Source: Corythucha ciliata (Eukaryota > Arthropoda > Insecta > Hemiptera > Tingidae). From it: a DNA stretch of 64,000 nucleotides. The stretch lies in contig CM075938.1 of NCBI GenBank assembly GCA_038030265.1, positions 57,901,189 through 57,965,188 of the forward strand, in the 5' to 3' direction. The position numbers and the translations under genes are program-made. The notes beneath the pieces are model-generated. The model did not search any database. It was given only the letters and a program-made list of their open reading frames with translations, and had not been told where the DNA came from. Below are positions 1 through 10,963 of the stretch, one piece after another. Every line of letters starts with the position of its first letter. Position 1 is the stretch's first letter.

Positions 1-71
1 GTCAACATAGTTTTTACTGCTGGCGGTAATAATCTGCTTTACGTTCTCTGTCGTCGAATTTGACCCGTAAA

Positions 72-3000
72 ATGTCACGAGCTCTGAATTGTGAGCGTGA
101 AAGCCTTGAACCGAGTCCATCTCGCCTCTCCCTTGGGATTAAACTATGGGCCTTGTTCTTCATGTGTTTTCTTGGGTTTGGTAATTTGAAATTCACCCAT
201 TTTGCGAGTTTTCCCTTTGGTATCACCGTGTTTCTTTTCAGGGTGCTATTTCTGTTTTGACAACCCCGGAGCCCTACAAGATGTCATCATCAAGGACATG
301 GATCTCTCTGCCCTGCAGTTCTCGTATTTGTACTCGTTTTATTCTTGGCCAAACACGGTTCTTTGCTTCGTCGGTGGATTTCTTATTGACAGGTACGGAT
401 GTCGAGTTAGCGATGCATTTCTCTTTGTCACGACGACTGACAATGGACGTAATGTTTACAGGGTTTTTGGAATACGATTTGGAACAGCCTTGTACGCCTT
501 CATCGTCCTTCTTGGTCAGGTCGCCTTCGCTTGCGGGTCTTTGTTCGACTCCTTCTTTGTGATGGTGCTCGGTCGACTTCTGTTTGGGTGAGGCACATAA
601 TATTATGTCACCTATTCCTTTTATACTGGCCACACCATTGGGGCCAGTCTCCTAATTTGCTGGAATGTTCCGATCGAACCCAAATTCGGCACAAGACTCC
701 CTCCCACAACTAGAATCGCCGAAGTTTCCTTGCCTCATCACCAAAAGTACTGGTACTTGACTTCAAGGCCCATCTGTACTCCAAATCTGTTGATTTGTTA
801 TACAATTCTGGAGGCCAGGCACTTGAAATGCTTCGATAGGATCCCAAAATCGTAACGAATACTTCGCTGCTAAATTACCTGACCTACAGCTAAAATCACA
901 TGAAGTTTCGGTGCACTATAACCAAAAGTCCTGGTTGGGTACTATAAGGCCCGACAAACCGACGGTTTAACCACAGAAAATTCTAGTATTTATTGACGCC
1001 AAACTCAAACTTTTGGTCCCCTTGGGACTACATAAGCTAGGTAGCTAGTAGTTTAGTCCCTTGAGCTGACCCCACGGCTATTTTCCATCACAAACTCATG
1101 AAACATTTTGGAAACTATAAAATTCACCCCAACGCCTCTCGCGGAAATAGGCTGTACAGACTTTGAGCAGAATATTCGGTTTTCTTCGGGCTTTAACGTG
1201 CGTTTTTTCGTAGTAGGCGTTGATTTCATCTACACATAAGTAAATACTTAAATGGAAGTTTACCCCGAGTGAGCGAACTCGGGAAGACGGCTATTTTTTG
1301 TGTTGGGGACCCCTCTTTAGAGAAACTCTTACAATGCACCGATAGAATTTAGAGTCCAAAATCGGCACGTTACTTTGGCACGGATCGTTCGGCGAGCACA
1401 AAAAGTACTGGTTCGAGGCCCAGTTGTCGAAACCGGCTGACTGAAAATTAAATTCTGTGGGCCAGGCACTCGAGATGATCCACTTGAAATTCGATACGAA
1501 AACATCCTCCTGCAGTCAAGGTCACGCGGAGATTCGTTGCAAAGTCTGACCTTTAGTTCTGTGAAGTATGCGTTCTGAACTTTGGCTCTCTCGAAGCATT
1601 TTAAATGTCGGCCAGCAGACTTTAACTTGCTCAGCAAATAAGAACGACCCCGCAATTGAAACGGGTCATTTTCCCCATTCTCGTTGAGTGTGCTTCCGAA
1701 CGGTTAGCCATTTTTGGGACCGAACAATCGGAGTTTGCGTTTAAATTGTCTTTGAACTTTGTTTTTGGTTTCGTTTGTTACTGAAGAATCGGAGGGGAAT
1801 CACTGGCCGTGTCTCAAAACTACTACGCCGTCCTCTGGTTCAAAGGCAAAGCTCTCAACATGGCTTTCGGACTTCAATTGAGTTTCGCTCGAATCGGTTC
1901 CGCTGTCAACTTTATCGTAATGGGCTGGGTTTTGACATTTTTCCAGCACTATTTCCAGGGTCGACGAGCGTTAGGAATCGCACTTTTGGCTGGTACAGAA
2001 GCTTCTAAAAATTCCCAATTGTTTTAAATTTAAATTTCGTCGTTCCTAGCTGCCGCCACCTGTATGTTTTCATTTCTTTGCGCTGTAATCCTGGGATTTT
2101 TGGATTTGAAACGAGAAAAGGTCGACCAAGAAGAGGAGGAAAATAAAGAAGACGATAAGGACAAAGGAAAATTGGCGAGTTTGACGGATGTTAAGGATTT
2201 CAGCGGTGCTTTCTGGCTGATATCGATCATTTGCATATCGTACTATATCGCTATCTTCCCGTTTATAGCGTTTGGAAAGTTCGTTTTTTGTAGTACTTAA
2301 GTTGTAGCCTTTGACATTCACGTCCTGTTATTCATTTTAAGCGTGTTCTTCATGAGAAAGTACCAGATCACTAGCGGTGCAGCGAACTTCGTCATAAGTC
2401 TAATTTACATGATGTCCGGGATTTTGTCTCCTTTGCTGGGATTTCTCGTTGATAAAACCGGATGGAATATTTTTTGGGTTTTCATTTCGATCATCATGAC
2501 AATTGGGGCTCACGCGTTGTTCGCTTTCACTTTTGTCACCCCATACGTTGGCGTAGTGAGTAGTTTTGGCAGCACATAAAATGACAATAACTAACGTTTA
2601 AAAAAAACCTTCAGGTCGTTCTAGGTTTGGGCTATTCAATGTGCGCCAGTGCTCTGTGGCCAATGGTCGCCCTCATCACACCTAAATATCAACTAGGATC
2701 CGCTTACGGCGTGTAATTATTGCCATCATGAAGCAAAAGGAGGTGATATTCACGTATATGAAACGTTCTGTTTAGGGCTCAAGCTTTACAGAATTTGGGA
2801 CTAGCCGTTTCCACGGCCATGGCTGGAATGGTAGTCGACTCTGGTGGTTACTTCTTCCTCGAAATGTTTTTCCTGGCTTGGCTTTTCGGTAGCTTGGGAT
2901 GAATTTTCTTTTGTAATTCAAAATTGTTCTATCCTTTCTTTTTGTCTTAGTATCTCTCATTGCCTGTCTCATTCTTTGGATCTACGACCTTAGAACTACG

Positions 3001-3304
3001 GGAGTTCTCAACATGACTGCCAAACAACGTGAACTCCACGACAGGTACGTTTTTCGAGGCGTTCCGTTCATCGCAGTCATTGAATGCATCGATTTTTTCT
3101 GTTATTTTTTTCAGAAGTAACTCTATGAGTGACCGGCTTGTCGACAGTGACTACCTAGCAGCTTCAACAAGTGAGAACGTTGACCAACCTGAGACCGTAG
3201 AAACTGTCAGTACTACTCGTTCCTGTATCATAATTAATGAATTAATTAGCTAATTTTGTTTCACATTTCAGGCGAGTGAAAATGTTTACAGAACCATCAG
3301 ATGA
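72..3304 (+). CDS. MFSD1: MFSD1-like major facilitator superfamily transporter, 11 exons
   Basis: Exons: 72-180, 242-392, 462-587, 1787-1992, 2050-2278, 2342-2555, 2615-2712, 2776-2888, 2951-3044, 3115-3205 and 3272-3304. All junctions are GT-AG and the 1,464 nt stay in frame, giving 487 aa, close to known MFSD1. The product aligns by eye along its length: MCFLGFG and CYFCFDNPGALQ at the start of TM1, then YSWPNTVLCFVGGFLIDR, GGESLAVSQNYYAVLWFKGK and LTDVKDFSGAFWLI, and late GSAYGVAQALQNLGLA. MFSD1 is a 12-TM lysosomal membrane protein, reported as a dipeptide uniporter working with GLMP. The ATG is the first in frame after TAA stops at 27-32. Intron 3 (1.2 kb) is the only long one; the rest are about 55-70 bp. 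The short N-terminus shows no clear acidic-dileucine lysosomal sorting motif. Assignment is firm; the exact substrate is inferred from the family. Confidence 0.93.
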
Positions 3305-3627
3305 ATCGCGTTACCTTATGAAATTACATTTCTATTGAAAATTACCCGTTTGTGATTGATTTGTTCTATTTTTAAAAGTATATTTGTTCATTCCTGTATC
3401 CCTTATATCTGTGATGAGTTAACTTTAATTTTTTTTTTTTTTTACTCGCTGTATTTGTATACATTAAGGGCAATCATGAGAACTACCTGTACTAGACTTG
3501 CGTAGTTAGAACCTAGACGTTGTATTACGACCTCTCTACTTCCTAAAATATAATGTACTAATTAATCGCCTATGTTCACTAGTTTTATTGTTGCATTTAC
3601 TAAAAAGCAAAACTGGGGAAAACGAGC

Positions 3628-3633
3628 AATAAA
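3628..3633 (+). promoter_or_regulatory. candidate polyadenylation signal for MFSD1
   Basis: AATAAA lies about 325 nt after the MFSD1 stop codon, in the 0.7-kb gap between two convergent genes. Only the hexamer supports it. Confidence 0.4.
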
Positions 3634-3990
3634 ATGTTGAGGATCGCCTCATACCACAGGCATAGCATTGACAAGGCACTTAAATGCTGACGTTTTTTCG
3701 GTTAAATTGACATTTTCAAGATCAACCATTAGTAATTATTAATTATAAGGCATAAATAATGAGTTTGTTCCAACCTACCCATTGAACTCGTTCGGAACCG
3801 CTCCAGAACCTTTTTACCATGGTAACAATCAAATCCATTGCCTTTTATTGGCAGATGATTCTGTGATGGTTCCGCCAAGGTCTAGAGTAGATTGGAACAG
3901 ACCTATGTTTCACATCTTCATTTTCTTTTCAAGCAACTCGTCAGCTTCGTATTTAGCCCTGGTAAATTAAAACACAATTTTTGAACGGCT

Positions 3991-3996
3991 TTTATT
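3991..3996 (-). promoter_or_regulatory. candidate polyadenylation signal for the tetraspanin
   Basis: TTTATT on the plus strand (AATAAA on the minus strand) begins 30 nt past the tetraspanin stop. A second copy is at 3844-3849. Confidence 0.5.
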
Positions 3997-4025
3997 AGAC
4001 CATTCTATGACTTTGAACGCTGAAT

Positions 4026-5301
4026 TCAAGGAATCCTCGAGTAAAGGTTCAATTCGCCGTACGCGTGAAAAAAGAGAAGGACGCCTCCAGCCAAAGGTAT
4101 AATCGAGAAAACAATAATGAGAATAGCCATGACGATCAAACGCAGGGCCAAGTAGAACGTCACAACGTAGAAGCAGCCCTTAAATTAACGTGATTTGAAT
4201 AAATAACGGGAGCATTTATTTTGTTTTATAGCGTTTACCATTTGCATAAAATTTTGCAACGGGGCAATTCATTTCCACCAGTCTTCTTAATTAGCTTTTG
4301 ATTTAATTCAGAGAAGATGGGTGGAAATGAACTGCCCAAATGCAGAATTTTGTGCACATGGGGATCGCTGTTAAACAAAAAACACGAGTGAGTCTAGAAA
4401 TTTTAGTCGCTCACCGTGGCGTTTAAATGTTGATTGGGGGGGGGGGGCTCCAACAAACGAACTTCGATGTTCCAAAGGTGTTTTGCCCCCACAAAAAAGA
4501 AATATAGATAATGAGAAATACCTACGACTCCGTGAATTTCATCAGATTTCAACGGGTTGCAAAGACCATTTTTACAACAAGACGGAGGGATTTGTTTACC
4601 GATTTTCACCCAATCTTGAGGGTCAGCTTTTCCGCAACACTGAAACTACAAATGGTTGGTGGGAGGGGGTAGGCTTTGTTATTGCTAACGAGCCGACTAA
4701 AGAAGTGCAAACTAACGGACCCACGTCTTTTTGAATGGCGTCCATGTACCTTTGATTTTCCCCCTCGTAATTGTACATGTTTATGTGTATAGTATCGTCC
4801 ACTTTATTTTTAATTATAGAATTGTACTGAAGGGTGTACACTCCAAGGATCAATTCCAGAGCGAAGAATACAAAAAGCCACGTGGCGTACTAAACCAAGT
4901 AAATAAGTAACTTTAAGGCAAACAGAGAGGGCGTATGAATATGAGAATCATATATTACCATAAACAAGCAGGAAGGTGAAGAGGATGGGATCATGGACAT
5001 CGCGACCGCAATAAAGACGACGAGACCCAAAACAATCATCGACCAAGGAAGGTTTACGCTGAGCGAGAAAGAGGCGAGACCCGTCCTTACTAGAATCATT
5101 AAAATCCACGTTCCAAATACAACAAGAGCGGCGCCTGAGATCTGGAGAGATGGTAACAGCACCAGGGGTGTGAATTGTGGGATTTGTGCTAAATACTAAA
5201 ATATTTCTCACCGAAAAGACGATATTAAAACAAGCCAGGATGCTCTTGCACTCCTGGGCAGTTGCCACGCGAGTGATGGCTGTCTCGAAGCTCTTAGTCA
5301 T
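4026..5301 (-). CDS. Tetraspanin, 5 exons
   Basis: Minus-strand exons: 5212-5301, 4959-5141, 4725-4889, 4526-4639 and 4026-4178. All introns are phase 0 and the product is 234 aa, a normal tetraspanin length. Residues about 20-42 form TM1 after the CKSILACFNIVFS stretch, about 55-78 TM2, 92-112 TM3 and about 189-222 TM4. The large extracellular loop holds the family hallmark CCG at about 147-149, PPSCC, a further Cys and a Cys just before TM4, making a six-cysteine loop that should form three disulfides. Tetraspanins are four-pass membrane scaffolds that organise partner receptors and integrins in the plasma membrane or endosomes. The start ATG has the usual short cytoplasmic N-terminus ahead of TM1. 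The last intron (4179-4525) carries a MITE. The subfamily was not determined. Confidence 0.92.
4230..4369. mobile_element. MITE-like foldback in tetraspanin intron 4 (family A)
   Basis: Two imperfect inverted arms of about 58 bp (4230-4287 and 4312-4369) start with AGCGTTTACCATTTGCATAA and the complement of AGCGATCCCCATGTGCACAA. It is about 140 bp and non-coding. The arm sequence is clearly related to the foldback at 18660-18799, so this is a dispersed family. Confidence 0.7.
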
Positions 5302-8300
5302 GCCAACTTCTTCTTCTTATCTATGTTTCAACTTGAATTTCTTCCAAAATTTCTAAATAAATTGGTCATATGCACTTTTCCCAAATTAACACTAGGCGTA
5401 CCACAGAATCAGCTGGAGCCTATATGAACCCAAGGACTTTTTTTGGCCAAAAAGCCTGCAAATTTGAACCAGAAAATGACTCCCACCACTGACATCAAAA
5501 TTTTTTAACAGAAAACTGACCATTCAGTAATTGGCAAATTCAATGCCCCTCTACACTTTTTGGTGAAAACACTTCAAGTTTAGCTAAACAAAATGTTTTT
5601 TCTGTAAAAAAAAAAAAAACGTTTATTTGAGCTTTAGAACCCCCCCCCCCCCCAACACTTTATTAGCTTGTTACGAGATCAAGGAAGTGCTGCGACCTAA
5701 CGGATGTTCGCTAAACTTCATAAGCAATTCTACTAAATAATTATGAGAGCATAATTATTTTGCTCTATTTATTTAAAATGCGCACGGGGTAACTTTTACG
5801 AGGAAAACATTTCTGTGAGGGGAAATCAAACTTCAGATTTATGCGATTTAGTTGAATTGCTTTAACTCGGTGCAAATTGTGAAATTTGCTGAAAAAAATT
5901 CTCATAAATTTAGCACTACCTAACATTTAGCCTTGGGATTCAGTTCTAAGAAACCCCGTTTAATTTTTTAAAACTGTCGTAAAAGCCGCCGTTGGAGGTT
6001 GGGGAATCACTTGGACCAGAGCAGGTCAGGGCAGAGGGCACTTCTTATTTTGTGGCGTGAAGCGAAAATCAAGGAAAAATAGAAACGAAGCCTCCGCACG
6101 CTTTCCCCACTCAAGCGGGATTCGGAAAACAAACCCGAGTCTCGCCGATTGCCTACGGGAAGGCGATAAATCGCAGCAATAGCAATGACAATTTTAGCTT
6201 CCTTTCCACCTGTTGATCAGCTGAGGAGACAGTACATAGAGAGTTCATGTTCATCTGAGTCCTGACTTCTGATCTCGTCTACCCCACAGTTTGGCAAAAG
6301 TTACTCCAACCTTTATCTCTGTGTAACGAGTGTAAATTGTTAATAGTACCTATTTTCTCTTTTCTGATGACACAGGTGAGAGGGATCAGGATCACCAACC
6401 TGTCTGACCACTACACTACTCATTACCCTACACTTTTTTCCCGCGGACAGACCTAATGTTCATAATTACAAATGGCTGCCTTCTTAGCCAATCCCACCTT
6501 TCACCACTGAACAGCATAATATAAAATACGTATTTTTTTAATATTATGGAATGCAACAAAATAAAAAGTAGAAAAGGCAAAAATATAAAAAAGGCTTTTG
6601 ACTGGACTATTCAGAGTTAATTATGTAGAAACCCGAGATTTATAGGATAATGGATCCTACCTTTCTTTAAAGATGAAGTCTCTGTCTCACGCCCAAGTCT
6701 TTGCCTCAAAAAATAGAAACGCGAACCTCCTCGTTAGCTGAATTTTAAATAATGAGACGCCGTTTAGAATCACTGTTGAATAATTATCTATTTGTTTATA
6801 CTAAAACGGCGAAACGAACGGTCGGCCTACCCGAACCCGAACTCATGAGCACGCGAAGAACGAACAAGAATGACAAGTGCCTCACCGGCCGGCATATTGG
6901 CACACCTGTCTGACTTTCCACTCTTTAACATATCTGATAAATTTTCCACCTCAATGAGAAAAAACTTCGTTTTACAAACAAAAATAAATAATACTTTAAT
7001 TTTTTTAAATTGTGAAATTGTCAATTTTAAGTTGCCGATGAAAAAAAAAAAAAAAAAATTGTGCGACCCAGTGTGATGCACGCTCGTGTTGTGGAACAAC
7101 TGCAACGCTGTGGACTTTCGCAAGATGGCCTTCGACACCAACTTCGGACTTGTTGCTTGCTCGGTCACATAGCTGGCCGTTCGAGAGGGCGAACCACTAG
7201 GAATTGCGTTTCATCCGTTCTATGCGTGAGAGTAAATTAATTTCATACTTTGATTTTATAATGAAATTCCCTACGATTAGTTCAACGCAGTTATCTCTGG
7301 CCCCGAATTGTCTTTCTCACCACGTAAGTACTACCTATCCCAGGTTAGCTCGCGTGGGCGACTCATCACACTACCGGCACGCGGGCTTTTTCGCCAAATA
7401 ATATCGCACGATTGCTATATTAATCGCAGTGATTGATATTAACTTTCGAAACGAAATGCCTTATGGGTTTAATTTGCTCGAATACCCGTGCAGAGATTTT
7501 TCAGCTCGTCAGTCTACTGGTATAGCGGGGAGCCTGGGTGGATGGTGAGGGGGTGCTCATCGGTGTAAGGCGAGGAAGGCCCAGTTAGAAGTGCTGTTGC
7601 GATGGGCGAGGGGGTGGCAATTGGCGAAGGCTCTGTGAAGTCAAATTTTTTAACGACAAATTTTAGTCGGATAAGAGAAATTGGGGTGTCAATGAGGTAT
7701 TATATTCGAGAGCTGAAGAAACAACTGGGCTTACAGTTTTCATCCCTTTGGAATAACAAATTCCTGGACTCGGCTCTAAAATTACTGTTCGATTGTCAAT
7801 TGTCTCTGGGGCCTACCAAATCGGACAAAAGAAAGTCGGAGAAAGGATTTCTCGCTGGAAATGTTATAACCTGCTTCATGTGTACCTTCTTGGTGACCTA
7901 ATCGGTTATTATTCAGTTTGTGGCACAGAGAATCAGATGTGTTTCTTGGAATATCAGCGGTAATAGCGTAAATAACCAGGTAATACGATGAAAGGGCCCT
8001 GACTTCGTGTTTTGACCGCTACATTATTGTCACAATAATTCTTTGTTTCTTAAATCCCGTTGTGTGACGGTGAATTGCTGGTTGATAAATTACCTTTATA
8101 AGGCCTAATTATATACCAACCGATAGTAGCTCGAGACGGACGAGATCACAGGCCGACATATGATTTACTCAACCGAATGCTCTGTCTGTAATTTGTAATT
8201 CGGGCGCTTGAAGCTGCGTAATCGGCCGAGACAGTTCTCGTCGGCCTAGTGATTTTGTGATGACCCGGTCTCGGTCATGCCACTCGTTTGGTGTAATAGG

Positions 8301-8420
8301 CCTTTATTAGGCTACTTTGTTCCAGACTTGTTATATTAACCCTACCTTATAATTATGTTAATGATAAAAGACATACTCGAAGTAAAGCCGAAAATGAACG
8401 AGTGCGTGAGGACTCACATT
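5302..8420. other. gene-free stretch upstream of the tetraspanin
   Basis: No exon with supported splice sites or family resemblance was found. It contains poly-A (about 5607), poly-C (5640-5653) and poly-A (about 7040) tracts, and only short open frames. It probably includes the tetraspanin promoter and 5' UTR next to 5302, but no TATA box or initiator is convincing. Confidence 0.5.
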
Positions 8421-9220
8421 GCGAATAGGTGGGCATACACGAGCAGATATCTGCGGCAGATTTCATGTTTTTGACAGATATCGGTGGTGAAAATTTGCTC
8501 GTTAGTATGGGCAAGAAACGACGATAGATCAACCGTGAACGGCCAAACGATATCGGTGGAAGTTTAAATTCGCCAGATGTGGTCTGTGGTCCCCCACTAA
8601 TCAACCGATTTCTTATGAGAGATATCTGGCAGACATAGATCGGCCGATTTCAAATCGGGCGTGGCCCCTTAACGCGACGATTTTAACCACCGAAACTTCA
8701 CTGAACATGTATTTTCTATTATTTTTATCATATGTACGGGTCAAGCTTTTTGCTCCCTCTACAGCTTGGGTTTCCTAGGAAAGCGGTGCCGTAATATTAC
8801 GTTAGAAAACATCCCATTTTAAATCACGCCAGTAGTTGCCTGGGGAACGGTCAACTGGTATGATTTAAAAGGAAATGTTTTCTAACGTAATATTACGGCA
8901 CCGCTTCCCTAGGAAACCCAAGCTTACTAGTTTTCTAACTTCACATCTGCCACCGATCTCAAATATCTTTCGAACCCGACCGATAAATGAAATCTGTCAG
9001 ATTTTTTCCGCAACAGATCTCAATCTACTGCCAGATGTGCCGCCACTAACGGGCAGATTTGATCGGGTAACAGAACAGATATCGGTCGCAGAAAACTTTT
9101 GTACGTTAAGGGGCGACGACCGATCTCATCGTTTGCTCTAGATCGTTAACGATATCTGTTGAAAATATCGGCCGATCAAATCTGTCAGAATTATCTGCCC
9201 GTGTATGGGCCACTAATCGC
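8421..9220. mobile_element. non-autonomous inverted-repeat DNA element with a nested foldback
   Basis: The left end (GCGAATAGGTGGGCATACAC) and the complement of the right end (GCGATTAGTGGCCCATACAC) match, so the ~800-bp segment has terminal inverted repeats. Subterminal regions are packed with variants of CAGATATC/AGATCT on both sides. There is no transposase reading frame. A separate palindrome (8763-8924) sits in the middle. The superfamily is not identifiable from the ends alone. Confidence 0.65.
8763..8924. mobile_element. 162-bp palindromic MITE nested in the 8.4-9.2 kb element
   Basis: Arms of about 63 bp (8763-8825 and 8862-8924) are nearly perfect inverted copies, starting AGCTTGGGTTTCCTAGGAAA. 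The flanks read TAC on both sides, a possible 3-bp target duplication. Confidence 0.75.
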
Positions 9221-9229
9221 ATTTAAGCA

Positions 9230-9587
9230 ATGAATAAGTGGGGGGGGGGGAGAAAGGGCCAACGGAAAAGGAAGACGCGGAGACCGGAAAGAGGGAGTTT
9301 TAGGCTAGCACCCCGAGCCCGGGGAAAAGTCGTTTCGTCGGCAATGGAGAAAAACCAGAGGAAGCAGAGACATTCAGGGGGTCAAAATGAGAAAACGATT
9401 AGTGAGGCGCGAGCACCAGTCTTTACTCTTTTGTCCTCTGTTTGTCACCCGCGGCTGCAGATCGCCGGTCCTTCGTGGCGTTCGCTGTGGAACCTTATGA
9501 CCCCGTTGTTGAGCGGTTGTTCGTCGACGGCGAACCCGAAAGTCGGACTTCCCCGTGGCGTCCGCAAGCCCCAGCTCGTCCATATGC
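9230..9587 (+). other. GC-rich candidate first exon of a spliced gene
   Basis: This stretch is GC-rich against an AT-rich background and ends in a strong donor (GTGAGT at 9588). The frame ending CAT-ATG-C is open across the whole stretch, with several ATGs, so it could encode a basic N-terminal segment or be mostly 5' UTR with the ATG at 9584. Alternatively a polypyrimidine tract and CAG at about 9458-9460 could start an internal exon here. The ending base and phase (C, phase 1) match the exon ending at 10985, suggesting alternative first exons of one gene. No homology was recognised. Confidence 0.3.
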
Positions 9588-9974
9588 GTGAGTAAACCGT
9601 AACCCCCCTCTACCAACGACTCTCACACTTTCGAGCCCGAAAAATCAACCTTCGCGAAATTGATGAATTCAAAAAAAAAAATAATAATAATAATAATACA
9701 AAAATCATAAAAAGGAATCTAGTAATTAACAGGCTGAAAAGCATGTTTTTGGGCCGAAACTCTCGAGAGAAAATCGGTCGGCGCGGGCTCTTGTGTTTTT
9801 TATTGTTATGCCAGGTTTCTAGATGTTCGTGGCTGTACTCGGCCGTCAGGAACCAGGGGCTCGCCATAACGCCTATTGCAGTCGTTGAAAGGCCACCTAA
9901 GGATGCCATGCGATGAGCTATGGTTTGCAGTGACGATGAAGTGGGGGGGGGGCATTGATTTCATCGTGAGGAAG

Positions 9975-10250
9975 TATAGCTAGAGAACCTTTAAAACACA
10001 GGTACGGCAACACGGATTTCAGCGCCATATTTTGTCCCTTAGTCGTTATAGGGTAAACACAATACCCTGAATGAAAAATTGTCATCGTAACAAAAAAAAA
10101 AAAAAAAAACGTGGAATGCGGTCGAAATAAATAAAAATACCCCACTTATCAATGACAAGGTCACAATTATATTCGTATGAGGGACAAAATATGGCGCCGA
10201 TTTGCGTGTTTCCGTACTCGTGTTTTATAGTGCCTTAGTATAGCTAGATA
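9975..10250. mobile_element. MITE-like foldback
   Basis: The block AAAACACAGGTACGGCAACA through GCGCCATATTTTGTCCC on the left recurs inverted on the right (GGGACAAAATATGGCGC to GTACTCGTGTTTTATAG). The outer ends share TATAGCTAGA. It lies between the candidate first exon and the first microexon. Confidence 0.65.
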
Positions 10251-10472
10251 TTCCACCTAGCTTTTTAGGTCGTTTAGCTAGATATTTGCTGCCCTGGATT
10301 GCGAGGACAACTTTTGTCCACAACTCATCTGTTGGGGGGGGGGGGGAGTACGCTTATGTTTCCACGCTCTAACCTAACCCTCCATACCAGTGGCGACAAA
10401 TGGTCCTAGAATTTTAATTTTAACACTAATGTATTCTTCCGTAACTAACAAGTTTTTTTCGTCTTGTTTCAG

Positions 10473-10493
10473 GCGGCATTTTCGTATTTCAAG
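10473..10493 (+). CDS. candidate 21-nt microexon 1
   Basis: Exactly 21 nt lie between a T-rich tract ending TTTCAG and a GTAAGA donor. In phase 1 it would add RGIFVFQ to the product. The exon and its upstream intron resemble the 21-nt segment at 11376-11396, so the pair looks like a tandem exon duplication. Expression is not known. Confidence 0.35.
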
Positions 10494-10963
10494 GTAAGAT
10501 TTGCTGTTGAGCTCAAACAGTTAGACAACGCCATTCGCTCCTAGAAACCTCAAGAGTTATTGTCAATTTAAAGCGCATTATAGCTATTTTTTTGACCGCG
10601 GAATCCAGACTTTTCTGGCTCGAATACAATTCAGTAAAATCCACTGTTTTGTAGCCTATTAATCTATTATTATAAGGGATAAAATCGTCAGTTTGGGAGT
10701 CAAATCGGGATTTAAATTGGGGAGGGGGGTGTTAATTATACATTTCTTATTGTTGCAGGGTTTCTGCTGGTCATCTCCGCGCGCGATTCCGTATTTACGC
10801 GTTTTGTTAATTCTTAATAAATTCACGGGAGTGCACCTTTTAAACTGTGCGTTAAAAAGTATATTTTATTCTTGTTTCCACCTTTAATATAAGTCCGGGA
10901 TTGAATATTTTGTAATTGATCGTGAGTGACTTGGATCGATCGCCGTTTTCACCACTTGGAAGA

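Larger units (their letters stand above)
3305..4025. other. gap between convergent MFSD1 and tetraspanin genes
   Basis: AT-rich 3' flank shared by two convergent genes. It holds poly-A signals in both orientations and a poly-T run near 3430. No coding exon is supported. Confidence 0.6.

Noticed and set aside
6827..7168. 113-codon minus-strand frame
   Set aside because: Interrupted by a poly-F stretch from a poly-A tract; no splice or homology support.
9461..9587. alternative reading of the candidate first exon as an internal exon (frame ending RPYA)
   Set aside because: Its end phase (2) does not match the phase-1 microexons downstream, so the phase-1 frame was preferred.
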